Of a stretch of 21,785 nt of DNA, positions 15,081-21,785 are shown one piece after another. The notes below the pieces were generated by a model. That model did no database searches. It saw nothing but the letters and a program-made list of their open reading frames with translations, and was not told where the DNA came from. Positions within the stretch are counted from its first letter, which is position 1; each line of letters starts with the position of its first letter. The translations under genes were made by a program, and so were the position numbers. This DNA comes from JAAFIP01 sp043769005 (GTDB taxonomy: Bacteria; Pseudomonadota; Gammaproteobacteria; Burkholderiales; Burkholderiaceae_C), in the NCBI GenBank assembly GCA_043769005.1, contig JAYVJV010000005.1, forward strand, positions 1-21,785. The letters run 5' to 3'.

Positions 15081-15134
15081 CTATGAATTTCATAGCTGCT
15101 TACGCTGCATTTTATTGACCTACAGCCCTATTTA
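15081..15134. repeat. Interspersed repeat, copy B
   Basis: CTATGA/TCATAG palindrome at 15081-15095, then TAGCTGCTTACGC, then ATTGACCTACAGCC and an AT-rich end. It lies in the 255-bp gap between the divergent metalloprotease and SDR genes, ending 43 bases before the SDR start, and may overlap that gene's promoter or leader. Confidence 0.78.
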
Positions 15135-15176
15135 ACCCATTAATTGACCCCAAAACTCAACCCTGAAGGACACACC

Positions 15177-15935
15177 ATGGCCACCACCACTCCCCCAACC
15201 GCAATCGTCACCGGCGCAGGCTCCGGCGTAGGCAAAGCTACCGCCCTGGCCTTGCTGGGCGCAGGCTGGCAAGTGGTCCTGGCAGGCCGTACGGCAGACA
15301 AGCTCAATGAGACCGCCCAGGCCAGCGCGCAGCCCGCCAACGCCTTGGTGGTACCCACCGACGTGACAGATGCCGCATCCGTCACCGCCCTGTTTGCCGC
15401 CACAGTCAAACGCTTTGGCCGCGTCGACCTGCTGTTTAACAACGCCGGTATCAGTGCCCTGTCTACCCCGCTGGAAGACCTGGAGCTGAGCGTGTGGAAC
15501 AACGTGGTCAACACCAACCTGACAGGTATGTTTATGTGCATCCAGCAGGCCTTTCGCACCATGAAGGCGCAAACCCCGCAGGGCGGGCGCATCATCAACA
15601 ACGGCTCCATCTCCGCCCACGCGCCGCGACCTAACTCGATTGCCTACACCGCCACCAAGCACGCCGTCACGGGCCTGACCAAGTCTGCATCGCTGGATGG
15701 CCGCAAATACCACATCGCCGTCGGCCAGATCGACATCGGCAACGCCGCCACCGAGATGGCCGCCCGCATGGCCACGGGCGTACTGCAAGCCAATGGCGTA
15801 GTGGCTATTGAGCCGCTGATGGACGTGAATATTGTCGGCCAGTCAGTGCTGTATATGGCCAGCCTGCCGCTGGAGGCCAACGTGCTGTTTCACACCGTGA
15901 TGGCGACCAACATGCCGTTTGTGGGACGTGGTTAA
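15177..15935 (+). CDS. Short-chain dehydrogenase/reductase
   Basis: This 252-residue SDR has the N-terminal cofactor motif TGAGSGVGKA (residues 12-21), NNAG, the catalytic serine in NNGSISA, and YTATK with the catalytic Tyr and Lys. It would be an NAD(P)-dependent oxidoreductase in the cytoplasm; the substrate cannot be read from the sequence. The ATG at 15177 has a GAAGGA ribosome-binding site six bases upstream; a start at 15144 would precede that site. The C-terminal part (HTVMATNMPFVGRG) is as in a common SDR subgroup of this kind. It stands alone, convergent with plsY 26 bases away. Confidence 0.9.
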   Translation: MATTTPPTAIVTGAGSGVGKATALALLGAGWQVVLAGRTADKLNETAQASAQPANALVVPTDVTDAASVTALFAATVKRFGRVDLLFNNAGISALSTPLEDLELSVWNNVVNTNLTGMFMCIQQAFRTMKAQTPQGGRIINNGSISAHAPRPNSIAYTATKHAVTGLTKSASLDGRKYHIAVGQIDIGNAATEMAARMATGVLQANGVVAIEPLMDVNIVGQSVLYMASLPLEANVLFHTVMATNMPFVGRG

Positions 15936-15961
15936 GCCTTTTCTGGGCTAGTGCATGGGGT

Positions 15962-16588
15962 TTAGGTCTTCTGACCTAACTTGGACTCTTTGCCCTGCAC
16001 CAGTCGCTCTAAATTGTGCCGATGGCGAATGACCACCATCACAGCAATGACAAAAATGGCCAGCAAGATGGATTTGGACTGGTACCAGGCCACGCGGTCG
16101 CCAAACAGGTAGTAAAACGGCGCAAAACCCGCCGCTGCCACCGAGGCCAGCGACACATAACGGCTGAAGAACAAAATAATGCCAAAGCTGGCCACGCAGG
16201 CCAGGCCCAGCAGCCAGTGCACGCCAAACAGCACGCCTGCAGCCGTAGCTACGCCCTTGCCGCCCTTGAACTTGAAAAACACCGGAAACAGGTGGCCGAT
16301 AAAGGCCGCAAAGGCTACCAAGGCCACAGTGCCGTCCAGCAGACCAAAGTCTTTACCCAACCACTGCACCAAGGCTACGGGCACAAAGCCCTTGAGAGCA
16401 TCCAGCACCAGTGTGATGATGGCCGCCTGCTTGCTCCCGGTGCGCAGCACATTGGTGGCACCGGGATTTTTAGAGCCAAAGGTGCGCGGGTCTGGCAACC
16501 CCATCAGGCGGCTGACGATTACGGCAAAGCTCAACGAGCCGATCAGGTAGGCGGCCACGGTAGCCAAGAGCGAAAAAACTAAATCCAT
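15962..16588 (-). CDS. plsY: Acyl-phosphate:glycerol-3-phosphate acyltransferase PlsY
   Basis: This 208-residue inner-membrane enzyme makes lysophosphatidic acid from acyl-phosphate in phospholipid synthesis. It shows membrane segments starting at MDLVFSLLATVAAYLIGSLS, the glycerol-3-phosphate and acyl-phosphate motifs GSKNPGATNVLR (residues 38-49) and KFKGGKGVATAAG (about 106-118), and a basic C-terminal tail (RHRHNLERLVQGKESK). Length and motif order are normal. A GGAGA ribosome-binding site precedes the ATG at 16588. A core housekeeping gene. Confidence 0.97.
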   Translation of the reverse strand: MDLVFSLLATVAAYLIGSLSFAVIVSRLMGLPDPRTFGSKNPGATNVLRTGSKQAAIITLVLDALKGFVPVALVQWLGKDFGLLDGTVALVAFAAFIGHLFPVFFKFKGGKGVATAAGVLFGVHWLLGLACVASFGIILFFSRYVSLASVAAAGFAPFYYLFGDRVAWYQSKSILLAIFVIAVMVVIRHRHNLERLVQGKESKLGQKT

Positions 16589-16631
16589 GCAGTCTCCAGC
16601 GGTGTTGCTTTGAATGCATGGATTCTATGCT

Positions 16632-16665
16632 GCCTGCGTGGCCCTCTATTACGCGGCCCGCAGGC
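16632..16665. terminator. GC-rich hairpin between wrbA-like gene and plsY
   Basis: GCCTGCG (16632-16638) pairs with CGCAGGC (16659-16665), and GGCC/GGCC extends the stem inside a single bulged T. It lies 46 bases beyond the stop of the flavoprotein gene. There is no following T run on the minus strand, so termination is only a possibility. Confidence 0.4.
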
Positions 16666-16710
16666 TTTGCAGGGGTGGTCTCAAAACCCTCAAGGCCTCG
16701 CGCAATCGGC

Positions 16711-17244
16711 TCAGGCCTTGAACTTGGCCGTCAATGCTGCCACCCGCTTGCCATAGGCCTGCGCCGTGTCCAGATCTCCCTGGGGAATTTTGTCCGCAGG
16801 ATCGGTAGGGCCCACCTGGGCCATCACGCCACTGTTGGAGCCAATGCGGTTGATGTTGCCGTCGTTCAGCGCGGGCTGACCCACCCACACCATGCCCTGC
16901 TGCATCGCCAGGGTGATGAAGTATTGCAAGGTAGACAGCTTGTCGCCACTGGGGCTGGCCGAGCAGGTGAAGCCACCAGCGACTTTGTCTTTCCAGGCGC
17001 TGGTAAACCACTTTTTGCTGGTGGCATCGGCAAACTTTTTGAACTGCCAGCTGGCCATGCCCATGTAGGTGGGCGAGCCCATGATGATGGCATCGGCTGC
17101 GTCCAGCGTAGCCCATTGGGCATCGGTCAAGTTGCCTTCTGCGTCAATGGCGACGATGTCAGCCCCTGCGCCTTTGGCGACGAATTCAGCGACGCGCTGG
17201 GTATGACCATACCCTGAGTGGTAAACGACTGCTACTTTTGCCAT
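16711..17244 (-). CDS. WrbA-like flavodoxin-fold NAD(P)H:quinone oxidoreductase
   Basis: This 177-residue flavoprotein has the flavodoxin phosphate-binding loop YHSGYGHTQRVAEF near residue 8 and a GSPTYMGMASWQFKKF segment near residue 57, both typical of the WrbA/flavodoxin-like FMN reductase family. It would reduce quinones using NAD(P)H in the cytoplasm. It is about 20 residues shorter than classical WrbA and lacks the long insertion typical of that protein, so I give no symbol. An AAGGAG ribosome-binding site lies seven bases before the ATG at 17244. It follows the pirin gene by 96 bases on the same strand, so the pair is probably co-transcribed and linked to quinone or phenolic stress. 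Confidence 0.88.
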   Translation of the reverse strand: MAKVAVVYHSGYGHTQRVAEFVAKGAGADIVAIDAEGNLTDAQWATLDAADAIIMGSPTYMGMASWQFKKFADATSKKWFTSAWKDKVAGGFTCSASPSGDKLSTLQYFITLAMQQGMVWVGQPALNDGNINRIGSNSGVMAQVGPTDPADKIPQGDLDTAQAYGKRVAALTAKFKA

Positions 17245-17340
17245 GGTTTTTCTCCTTGAAATGGCGATGGATGAAAATGAAAAAGAAACGGACTGGCCGC
17301 GCTGATTAAAGGCTTCGGCCTGCCAAAGCGACCTGGGAAT

Positions 17341-18042
17341 TTATGCGGCCAAGTCAAACACAATGACTTCGGCGTTATTGCCGCCTTGCAAGGTCAACGC
17401 GCTTTCGCCTTGCAGCAGGGCGGCATCGCCGCCACTCAAAACCTGGCCATTGACTGTAAGTTGGCCGCGCACCAGATGGACATAGGCTTTGCGTGCAGGG
17501 TTCAGGGCGATGCTGGCCTGCTCTGCGCCATCCAACAGCCCAGCGTACATCCTGGCATCGGCGTGAATGGTCACGCTGCCCTGCGCGCCGTCGTTGCTGG
17601 CCACCAGGCGCAGCTTGCCGCGCTTGTCGCTCTCGGCAAAAGTTTTTTGCTCGTAACCGGGCGCGTTGCCCAGCACGTTGGGCTGGATCCAGATCTGGAA
17701 GAAATGCGTCTCGTCACTCGGCGCATGGTTGAACTCGCTATGCTGGATGCCGCGCCCTGCGCTCATACGCTGCACATCGCCGGGCGGAATGCTGGCACCG
17801 TTGCCGATGCTGTCTTTGTGGCCGATGGAGCCGCTGAGCACGTAGGAGATGATCTCCATGTCCTTGTGCCCATGCGTGCCAAAGCCGGTGCCAGGTGCGA
17901 TGCGGTCTTCGTTGATGACGCGCAGGTTGCCCCAGCCCATATGCTGCGGGTCGTGGTAGCCCGCAAAGCTAAACGAGTGGTAGCTTTTCAGCCAGCCATG
18001 GTCGGCGTAACCACGGTCTTGGGATTTGCGCAGAGTCAACAT
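17341..18042 (-). CDS. Pirin-family protein (YhhW-like quercetinase fold)
   Basis: This 233-residue bicupin has the metal site of E. coli YhhW at the same positions: His57 and His59 (GTHGHKDME), His101 and Glu103 (HSEFNH). The N-terminus (TLRKSQDRGYADHGWLKSYH) is also family-typical. YhhW-type pirins oxidise quercetin in vitro; the natural role is unclear. I chose the ATG at 18042, with AAGGA eight bases upstream; an ATG at 18051 would overlap that site. The gene is divergent from a LysR regulator and upstream of the WrbA-like gene; regulation by that LysR is likely but inferred. Confidence 0.92.
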   Translation of the reverse strand: MLTLRKSQDRGYADHGWLKSYHSFSFAGYHDPQHMGWGNLRVINEDRIAPGTGFGTHGHKDMEIISYVLSGSIGHKDSIGNGASIPPGDVQRMSAGRGIQHSEFNHAPSDETHFFQIWIQPNVLGNAPGYEQKTFAESDKRGKLRLVASNDGAQGSVTIHADARMYAGLLDGAEQASIALNPARKAYVHLVRGQLTVNGQVLSGGDAALLQGESALTLQGGNNAEVIVFDLAA

Positions 18043-18107
18043 GATGGGCATCCTTGTGGCATAAGGGCAATGAAGGGAAAAAGCGGTTAGCGCTTCGCAA
18101 TGGGGTA

Positions 18108-18136
18108 AATATAGAATCAAAATGCCATCAAAGCAA
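18108..18136 (-). promoter_or_regulatory. Candidate promoter of the pirin gene
   Basis: On the minus strand, TATATT at 18113-18108 is a good -10 box. TTGCTT at 18136-18131 stands 17 bases upstream as a weak -35 box. The -35 touches the first palindrome of the operator region, as expected for an activated LysR target. Confidence 0.45.
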
Positions 18137-18173
18137 TCGACGTAATTTGTCGATATAGTTCAAATATTTTGAA
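18136..18173. promoter_or_regulatory. Two palindromes in the pirin/LysR divergent region, probable LysR binding sites
   Basis: ATCGAC-N7-GTCGAT at 18136-18154 and TTCAAA-TAT-TTTGAA at 18159-18173 are both perfect inverted repeats. The second includes a T-N11-A LysR box. The pair lies just before the LysR start at 18181 and behind the pirin promoter, the normal site for a regulator controlling both genes. Confidence 0.6.
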
Positions 18174-18180
18174 TGAATAA

Positions 18181-19125
18181 ATGTTGAACACCACCCATCT
18201 CCTGACCCCCGAAGCCCTGCACATGCTGCGCACCGTGGCTGAACAAGGCTCGCTGGCGGGCGCGGCACGCAGCCTGGGCCTGGTGCCCAGCGCCCTGACC
18301 TACCGCGTGCGCCAGATCGAGGACGCGCTGGATGTGCTGCTGTTTGACCGCAGCGCCCGCAAAGCCACGCCCACCGATGCAGGCCGCGAGTTGATTGCCG
18401 AGGGCGCGCGTATCCTGGACGATCTGGACGCGGTGGCGCACCGCGTCAAGCGCGTGGCCACTGGCTGGGAGCCGCAGTTCACCATCGCGGTAGACAGCCT
18501 GATCGAGCAGCGCACCCTGCTGGAATTAACCGAGGCGTTTTTCGCCCTGCAACCCCCCACCCAACTCAAGCTGCAGCGCGAGACGCTGTCGGGCACTTTC
18601 GAGGCGCTGCTGCAAGGCCAGGCCGACCTGGCGCTGGGGGTCGTATTGGAGCAAACCAGCGTCTCCGGTATCCGCAGCAAGCCACTGGGCGAGGTGCCCT
18701 TTGTCTTTGCCGTCGCGCCGCACCACCCGCTGGCAGCCCTGCCCGAGCCACTCTCCGACGTGCTGATCGCCCAGCACCGCGCCGTCGCTGTGGCCGACAG
18801 CACCCGAAGTGGCAGCGGCCTGAGCATTGGCCTGCTGACTGGCCAGCGCGTGCTCACCGTGTCCGACATGCAAAGCAAGCTGGACGCGCAGCTGCGCGGC
18901 CTGGGCTGCGGCTTTGTGCCCCAGTGCCTGGCCCAGCCCTACATCACGGCGGGCCATTTGGTGCCCAAACGCACCGAACGCACCACGCGAGTTTCCAAAG
19001 TCAACTACGCCTGGCGCGTAGGGCAGCGCAAGGCTGCTGTGGGCAAGGCGCTGGCCTGGTGGCTGGCGCAGCTGGAGCGGCCGGGAACACGGCAGGCACT
19101 GTTGTATACGCATGTAAGTGGCTGA
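18181..19125 (+). CDS. LysR-family transcriptional regulator
   Basis: This 314-residue regulator has the helix-turn-helix domain in its first 65 residues: TPEALHMLRTVAEQGSLAGA, AARSLGLVPSALTYRVRQIE and PTDAGRELIAEG. An effector domain follows (FTIAVDSLIEQRTLLELTEA, QGQADLALGVV, VPFVFAVAPHHPLAAL, GLGCGFVPQCLA). It is of the group found with pirin or YhaH/WrbA-like genes. It is divergent from the pirin gene with two palindromes between, so it probably controls pirin and wrbA-like expression. Its stop codon lies inside a long inverted repeat. Confidence 0.93.
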   Translation: MLNTTHLLTPEALHMLRTVAEQGSLAGAARSLGLVPSALTYRVRQIEDALDVLLFDRSARKATPTDAGRELIAEGARILDDLDAVAHRVKRVATGWEPQFTIAVDSLIEQRTLLELTEAFFALQPPTQLKLQRETLSGTFEALLQGQADLALGVVLEQTSVSGIRSKPLGEVPFVFAVAPHHPLAALPEPLSDVLIAQHRAVAVADSTRSGSGLSIGLLTGQRVLTVSDMQSKLDAQLRGLGCGFVPQCLAQPYITAGHLVPKRTERTTRVSKVNYAWRVGQRKAAVGKALAWWLAQLERPGTRQALLYTHVSG

Positions 19126-19179
19126 GTGGATACCATTTTTGCGCACTGTCATCTATCTTGCATTAGCCTATCCACTCAG
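19122..19179. repeat. 11-bp perfect inverted repeat over the LysR stop codon
   Basis: CTGAGTGGATA at 19122-19132 is mirrored by TATCCACTCAG at 19169-19179 with a 36-base loop. The left arm includes the TGA stop of the LysR gene. No T run follows. It may be a transcript-stabilising or weakly terminating stem, or an operator for the VOC gene downstream. Confidence 0.5.
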
Positions 19180-19205
19180 TGTCTGCTCATTTAGCAGCGA
19201 TTCCA

Positions 19206-19228
19206 CTGCAAAAGCATTATGATTGCAG
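19206..19228. promoter_or_regulatory. Inverted repeat upstream of the VOC gene
   Basis: CTGCAA at 19206-19211 is mirrored by TTGCAG at 19223-19228 with 11 bases between. It ends six bases before the AAGGAG ribosome-binding site of the VOC gene, so a repressor site or leader stem is possible. Confidence 0.35.
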
Positions 19229-19246
19229 CCACCCAAGGAGCAAGCC

Positions 19247-19870
19247 ATGTCCGCCGTTCTCAAACCCAGCGTCAACCCCGCAGCCCTTCCCGCACCCGCC
19301 CAGGTGCAGCAGTTGCACCACTACGCTTACCGCTGCAAAGATGCCGAGGAAACGCGGGCGTTTTATGAGGACATTTTGGGCCTGCCGCTCTACCACATCA
19401 TTCAAAGCGACATCGTGCCCAGCACCGGGGAGTATTGCCCCTACACGCACATCTTTTTCCGCCTGCAAGACGGCAGCTACATCGCGTTTTTTGACCTGGG
19501 CGACGACGAGGCCGCGCTGCCCAGCCCCAACACGCCGCCGTGGGTGAACCACATCAGCTTTCGCGTCAACACCGTGCAAGACCTGCAAGACATGAAGGCG
19601 CGGCTGGTGGCGCATGGCGTAGAGGTGCTGGGCGTGACCGACCACCACATCTTCAAAAGCATTTATTTTTTTGACCCCAACGGCATTCGCCTGGAACTTA
19701 CCACCCAGTTGGCTGATGCCTTCCAGATGCTGCAAGAGAGCAAGACCGCCCACACACGGCTAAACGAATGGACTGCGCGTAAACAGCAATGGCGTACGGA
19801 CCGAGAAAGTGGCACAGTGCATACACTCAAACCGGGCCGCAATGATCGGCCAGGGCTGGTAGAGAGATGA
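19247..19870 (+). CDS. VOC-fold protein (glyoxalase/extradiol-dioxygenase superfamily)
   Basis: This 207-residue protein has two paired beta-alpha-beta-beta-beta modules: QQLHHYAYRCKDAEETRAFY with FRLQDGSYIAFFDL, then WVNHISFRVNTVQDLQDM with YFFDPNGIRLELTT. Probable metal ligands are a histidine in LHHYAY, the histidine in NHISF and the glutamate in RLELTT, so it could be a metal-dependent oxygenase, isomerase or lyase. The C-terminal 45 residues are a charged tail without family motifs. An AAGGAG ribosome-binding site lies six bases before the ATG. It is followed by a FAD monooxygenase gene 136 bases away, a pairing known from aromatic degradation loci; the substrate is unknown. Confidence 0.87.
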   Translation: MSAVLKPSVNPAALPAPAQVQQLHHYAYRCKDAEETRAFYEDILGLPLYHIIQSDIVPSTGEYCPYTHIFFRLQDGSYIAFFDLGDDEAALPSPNTPPWVNHISFRVNTVQDLQDMKARLVAHGVEVLGVTDHHIFKSIYFFDPNGIRLELTTQLADAFQMLQESKTAHTRLNEWTARKQQWRTDRESGTVHTLKPGRNDRPGLVER

Positions 19871-19932
19871 CAGCCTTGGCCACCACTCACCCAGAACCGT
19901 TTCGGGGACAACCAGATCATGCATGTTTTACG

Positions 19933-19986
19933 CTACAAATTTAATAGCTGCTTACGCTTTATTTCATTGATTTAGAGCCAGATTTA
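19933..19986. repeat. Interspersed repeat, copy C
   Basis: CTACAAATTTAATAG, then TAGCTGCTTACGC, then ATTGATTTAGAGCC and AT-rich sequence. It fills most of the gap between the VOC and monooxygenase genes, ending 20 bases before the start codon, so it is probably transcribed in the leader of that gene. Confidence 0.75.
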
Positions 19987-20006
19987 ACAATAAAAATAAA
20001 TCCCCT

Positions 20007-21785
20007 ATGCCTTTGCCACCGCCTCCCACGGCCCAGCCCTACGCGGCCACCGCGCACACCAACGATTACCAGTTCAGCCAAGGCGCGGGCTACGTGCTGC
20101 CCGAGTATGCTGCTGTGGTGCCCGAGGCAGTCAAGACGGGTGCCACCGAGCACCATCGCGTGCTGATCGTCGGTGGCGGCATTACTGGCCTCACGCTGGC
20201 CTGCTCGCTGGCGCAACTGGGCATCACCTGTGTGCTGCTGGACGAGGACAACACCGTGGGCGTGAAAGGCGCGTCCAGCCGGGGCATTTGCTACACCCAA
20301 AAATCGCTGGAAATTTTTGACAAACTGGGCATCTATGAGCGCATAAAGGCCAAGGGCGTGGAATGGAGTGTAGGGCGTACTTTTGCGGGCCACGACGAGG
20401 TGGTCCGCTTCGATTTAAAGCAGCAAAAAAACTTCAGCCTGAGCCTGCAAAGTGCTTTTATCAATATCCAGCAGTTTTATAACGAAGCCTTTTTGGTAGA
20501 CCGTATCGCTGAGCTGAGCCATGCGCAGATTCGCTGGAACAACCGAGTGACGCATTACACCAACGATGCCGGCTTAGCTACATTATCCATAGCTACTCCC
20601 ACTGGTGAATACAAGGCCAGTGCCGATTTTGTGATTGATGCTACGGGTAGCAAAAGCCCTTTCAGGCAGTGGCTGGGCATTGGCGTGAAGGCGCAAAAAG
20701 GCGACGACCGCTGGTGCATTGCCGATGTACGTTTTGAAACCCGCCCACCCAAAGAGCGGCACACCTGGATCGAAGCGCCGTTTAACGACAACCGCGCCGT
20801 CTGGCAGCACCTGATGGCCGACGACGTATGGCGCATCGACTACCAAATGGCCCCCGATGCGGATCCCGAGTTTGTCAGCAGCCAGGCCCAGGTGCGCGAG
20901 CGCCTGGCACGCCAGTTTGGCAAAGACACAACCGTAGAGATTGTGTGGGTGGGCCCTTATGCCTACCGCAGCGAGTGTGTCGAACGCATGCAAGTTGATT
21001 TAGGCATCGGACAATCCGATGCGACTAGCGCAGCAGCGCGACCACGCAAGTCCTCAGCCCACAGCAGCCAGGTATTTTTAATCGGCGACAGCTCCAAGGT
21101 CATGAGCCCCTTTGGTGCGCGCGGTGGCAACAGCGGCATTGCAGACGCTGACAACCTGGCCTGGAAGCTGGCCGCCGTGGTGAAGGGCCAGGCAGCGCCC
21201 ACCCTGCTGGCCAGCTACCACGCCGAGCGGCATGAGGCCGCCACCACCAATGTGCAGGTCACCCACCGCACCGCCCGTTTCTTGCGCCCAGCAGATGGCA
21301 TGGAGCGGCTGTTTCGCTCCGCTGTGATCGAGCTGGCCAAGCAGCACCCCTTTGCCCGCAGCCTGGTCAACACCGGGCGCATGGCAGTAGCCAACCCGTA
21401 CAGCGCGTCGCCGCTGACCGACAGCGCGCTCAAGCGCAGTATCTCCGTGCAAAACGTTGGTCTGCAATGGGTCAACGGCGCGCCAGCCAGCCTGAACGAC
21501 CTGCTGCGCTGGGCGGGCACCCGCCCCCTGCTGCTGGTGTTTGGCGATGGCTCCGGCGTACTCAGTGGCACCCAGGTCACGCTACTGAGCGCCCTGGCCA
21601 GTGCCAACCTGGTGCGTGTGGTGCAAGTCAGCACCGAGCGCGCCCATGTGCAGGCCCGCGAGGCCGTGCTGGATACCAAGGCCCAGCTCGCCCGCGCCTG
21701 CGGTATGCCCCAACCCCAACAGGCGGTGCCCGCCAGTGCTTTATCGGTCTGCCACTGGGCGCTCTTGCGCCCCGACAGCTACCTG
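20007..21785 (+). CDS. Class A FAD-dependent aromatic monooxygenase, partial at the right edge
   Basis: The 593 codons seen stay open to the window edge and end in a C-terminal WALLRPDSYL-like segment close to the usual end of the family, so few residues are missing. A 50-residue extension precedes the FAD-binding motif VLIVGGGITGLTLA (52-65). The middle motif is VIDATGSKSPFR (209-220). The second flavin motif reads GDSSKVMSPFGARGGNSG (360-377) where most members have GDAAH, and DADNLAWKL follows. Residues 333-354 look like an insertion of Ser/Ala/Arg-rich sequence. A thioredoxin-like C-terminal domain (about 490-593) is present. It should hydroxylate an aromatic ring with NAD(P)H. Start at 20007 has no clear ribosome-binding site. 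Confidence 0.88.
   Translation, partial: MPLPPPPTAQPYAATAHTNDYQFSQGAGYVLPEYAAVVPEAVKTGATEHHRVLIVGGGITGLTLACSLAQLGITCVLLDEDNTVGVKGASSRGICYTQKSLEIFDKLGIYERIKAKGVEWSVGRTFAGHDEVVRFDLKQQKNFSLSLQSAFINIQQFYNEAFLVDRIAELSHAQIRWNNRVTHYTNDAGLATLSIATPTGEYKASADFVIDATGSKSPFRQWLGIGVKAQKGDDRWCIADVRFETRPPKERHTWIEAPFNDNRAVWQHLMADDVWRIDYQMAPDADPEFVSSQAQVRERLARQFGKDTTVEIVWVGPYAYRSECVERMQVDLGIGQSDATSAAARPRKSSAHSSQVFLIGDSSKVMSPFGARGGNSGIADADNLAWKLAAVVKGQAAPTLLASYHAERHEAATTNVQVTHRTARFLRPADGMERLFRSAVIELAKQHPFARSLVNTGRMAVANPYSASPLTDSALKRSISVQNVGLQWVNGAPASLNDLLRWAGTRPLLLVFGDGSGVLSGTQVTLLSALASANLVRVVQVSTERAHVQAREAVLDTKAQLARACGMPQPQQAVPASALSVCHWALLRPDSYL

Noticed and set aside
15132..15788. 218-codon minus-strand frame opposite the SDR gene
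   Set aside because: The SDR has a ribosome-binding site and all catalytic motifs; the opposite frame has none.
17299..17330. AGGC-TTCG-GCCT hairpin after the pirin gene as a terminator
   Set aside because: Only four pairs and no T run on the minus strand; the pirin and flavoprotein genes are more likely one transcript.

Overview
The window looks like a chromosomal segment of a betaproteobacterium of the Comamonadaceae type (Rhodoferax, Polaromonas or Comamonas relatives). That is inferred from the protocatechuate 4,5-cleavage operon, whose gene order matches the pmdEFDABC order known from Comamonas, from the GC-rich codon use, and from two families of interspersed palindromic repeats. No rRNA, tRNA or CRISPR array was recognised.

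Left part (1-3.3 kb), edge of an integrated element. A partial YefM-type antitoxin runs off the left end and has a TGTACA-type operator. Then come a complete ChpS/ChpB (MazE/MazF-like) toxin-antitoxin pair, an unrecognised small protein with an in-frame (Asn-Asp)5 hexanucleotide repeat, a gene-poor stretch with 22-bp-period direct repeats, and a P4-type tyrosine integrase. Upstream of the integrase lie a compound repeat and a strong plus-strand terminator with no obvious gene feeding it. The element boundary is probably here.

Central part (3.35-11.04 kb), one long minus-strand gene train. Transcription order is a leaderless ModA-like binding protein, then ligJ, ligK, ligI, ligA, ligB and ligC (protocatechuate to pyruvate and oxaloacetate by meta-cleavage), then soxX, soxY, soxZ and soxA. 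Genes are mostly separated by 1-30 bases. A divergent LysR gene (11.1-12.0 kb) is the likely pathway regulator. The Sox set is odd: soxB is absent where the integrase lies, SoxY has no export signal and no GGCGG tail, and soxX has a palindromic repeat at its 5' end. No 4-oxalomesaconate tautomerase and no protocatechuate transporter are visible.

Right part (12-21.8 kb), mixed core genes. There is a large lipoprotein zinc metalloprotease (minus), an SDR oxidoreductase (plus), the acyl-phosphate glycerol-3-phosphate acyltransferase PlsY (minus), a WrbA-like flavoprotein and a pirin (minus, probably one operon), a divergent LysR regulator, then a VOC-fold enzyme and a class A FAD monooxygenase cut by the right edge. 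Three copies of a roughly 53-bp repeat sit between genes here.

The most unusual material is the atypical Sox cluster, the leaderless ModA-like protein at the head of the lig operon, and the integrase upstream region with its orphan terminator.
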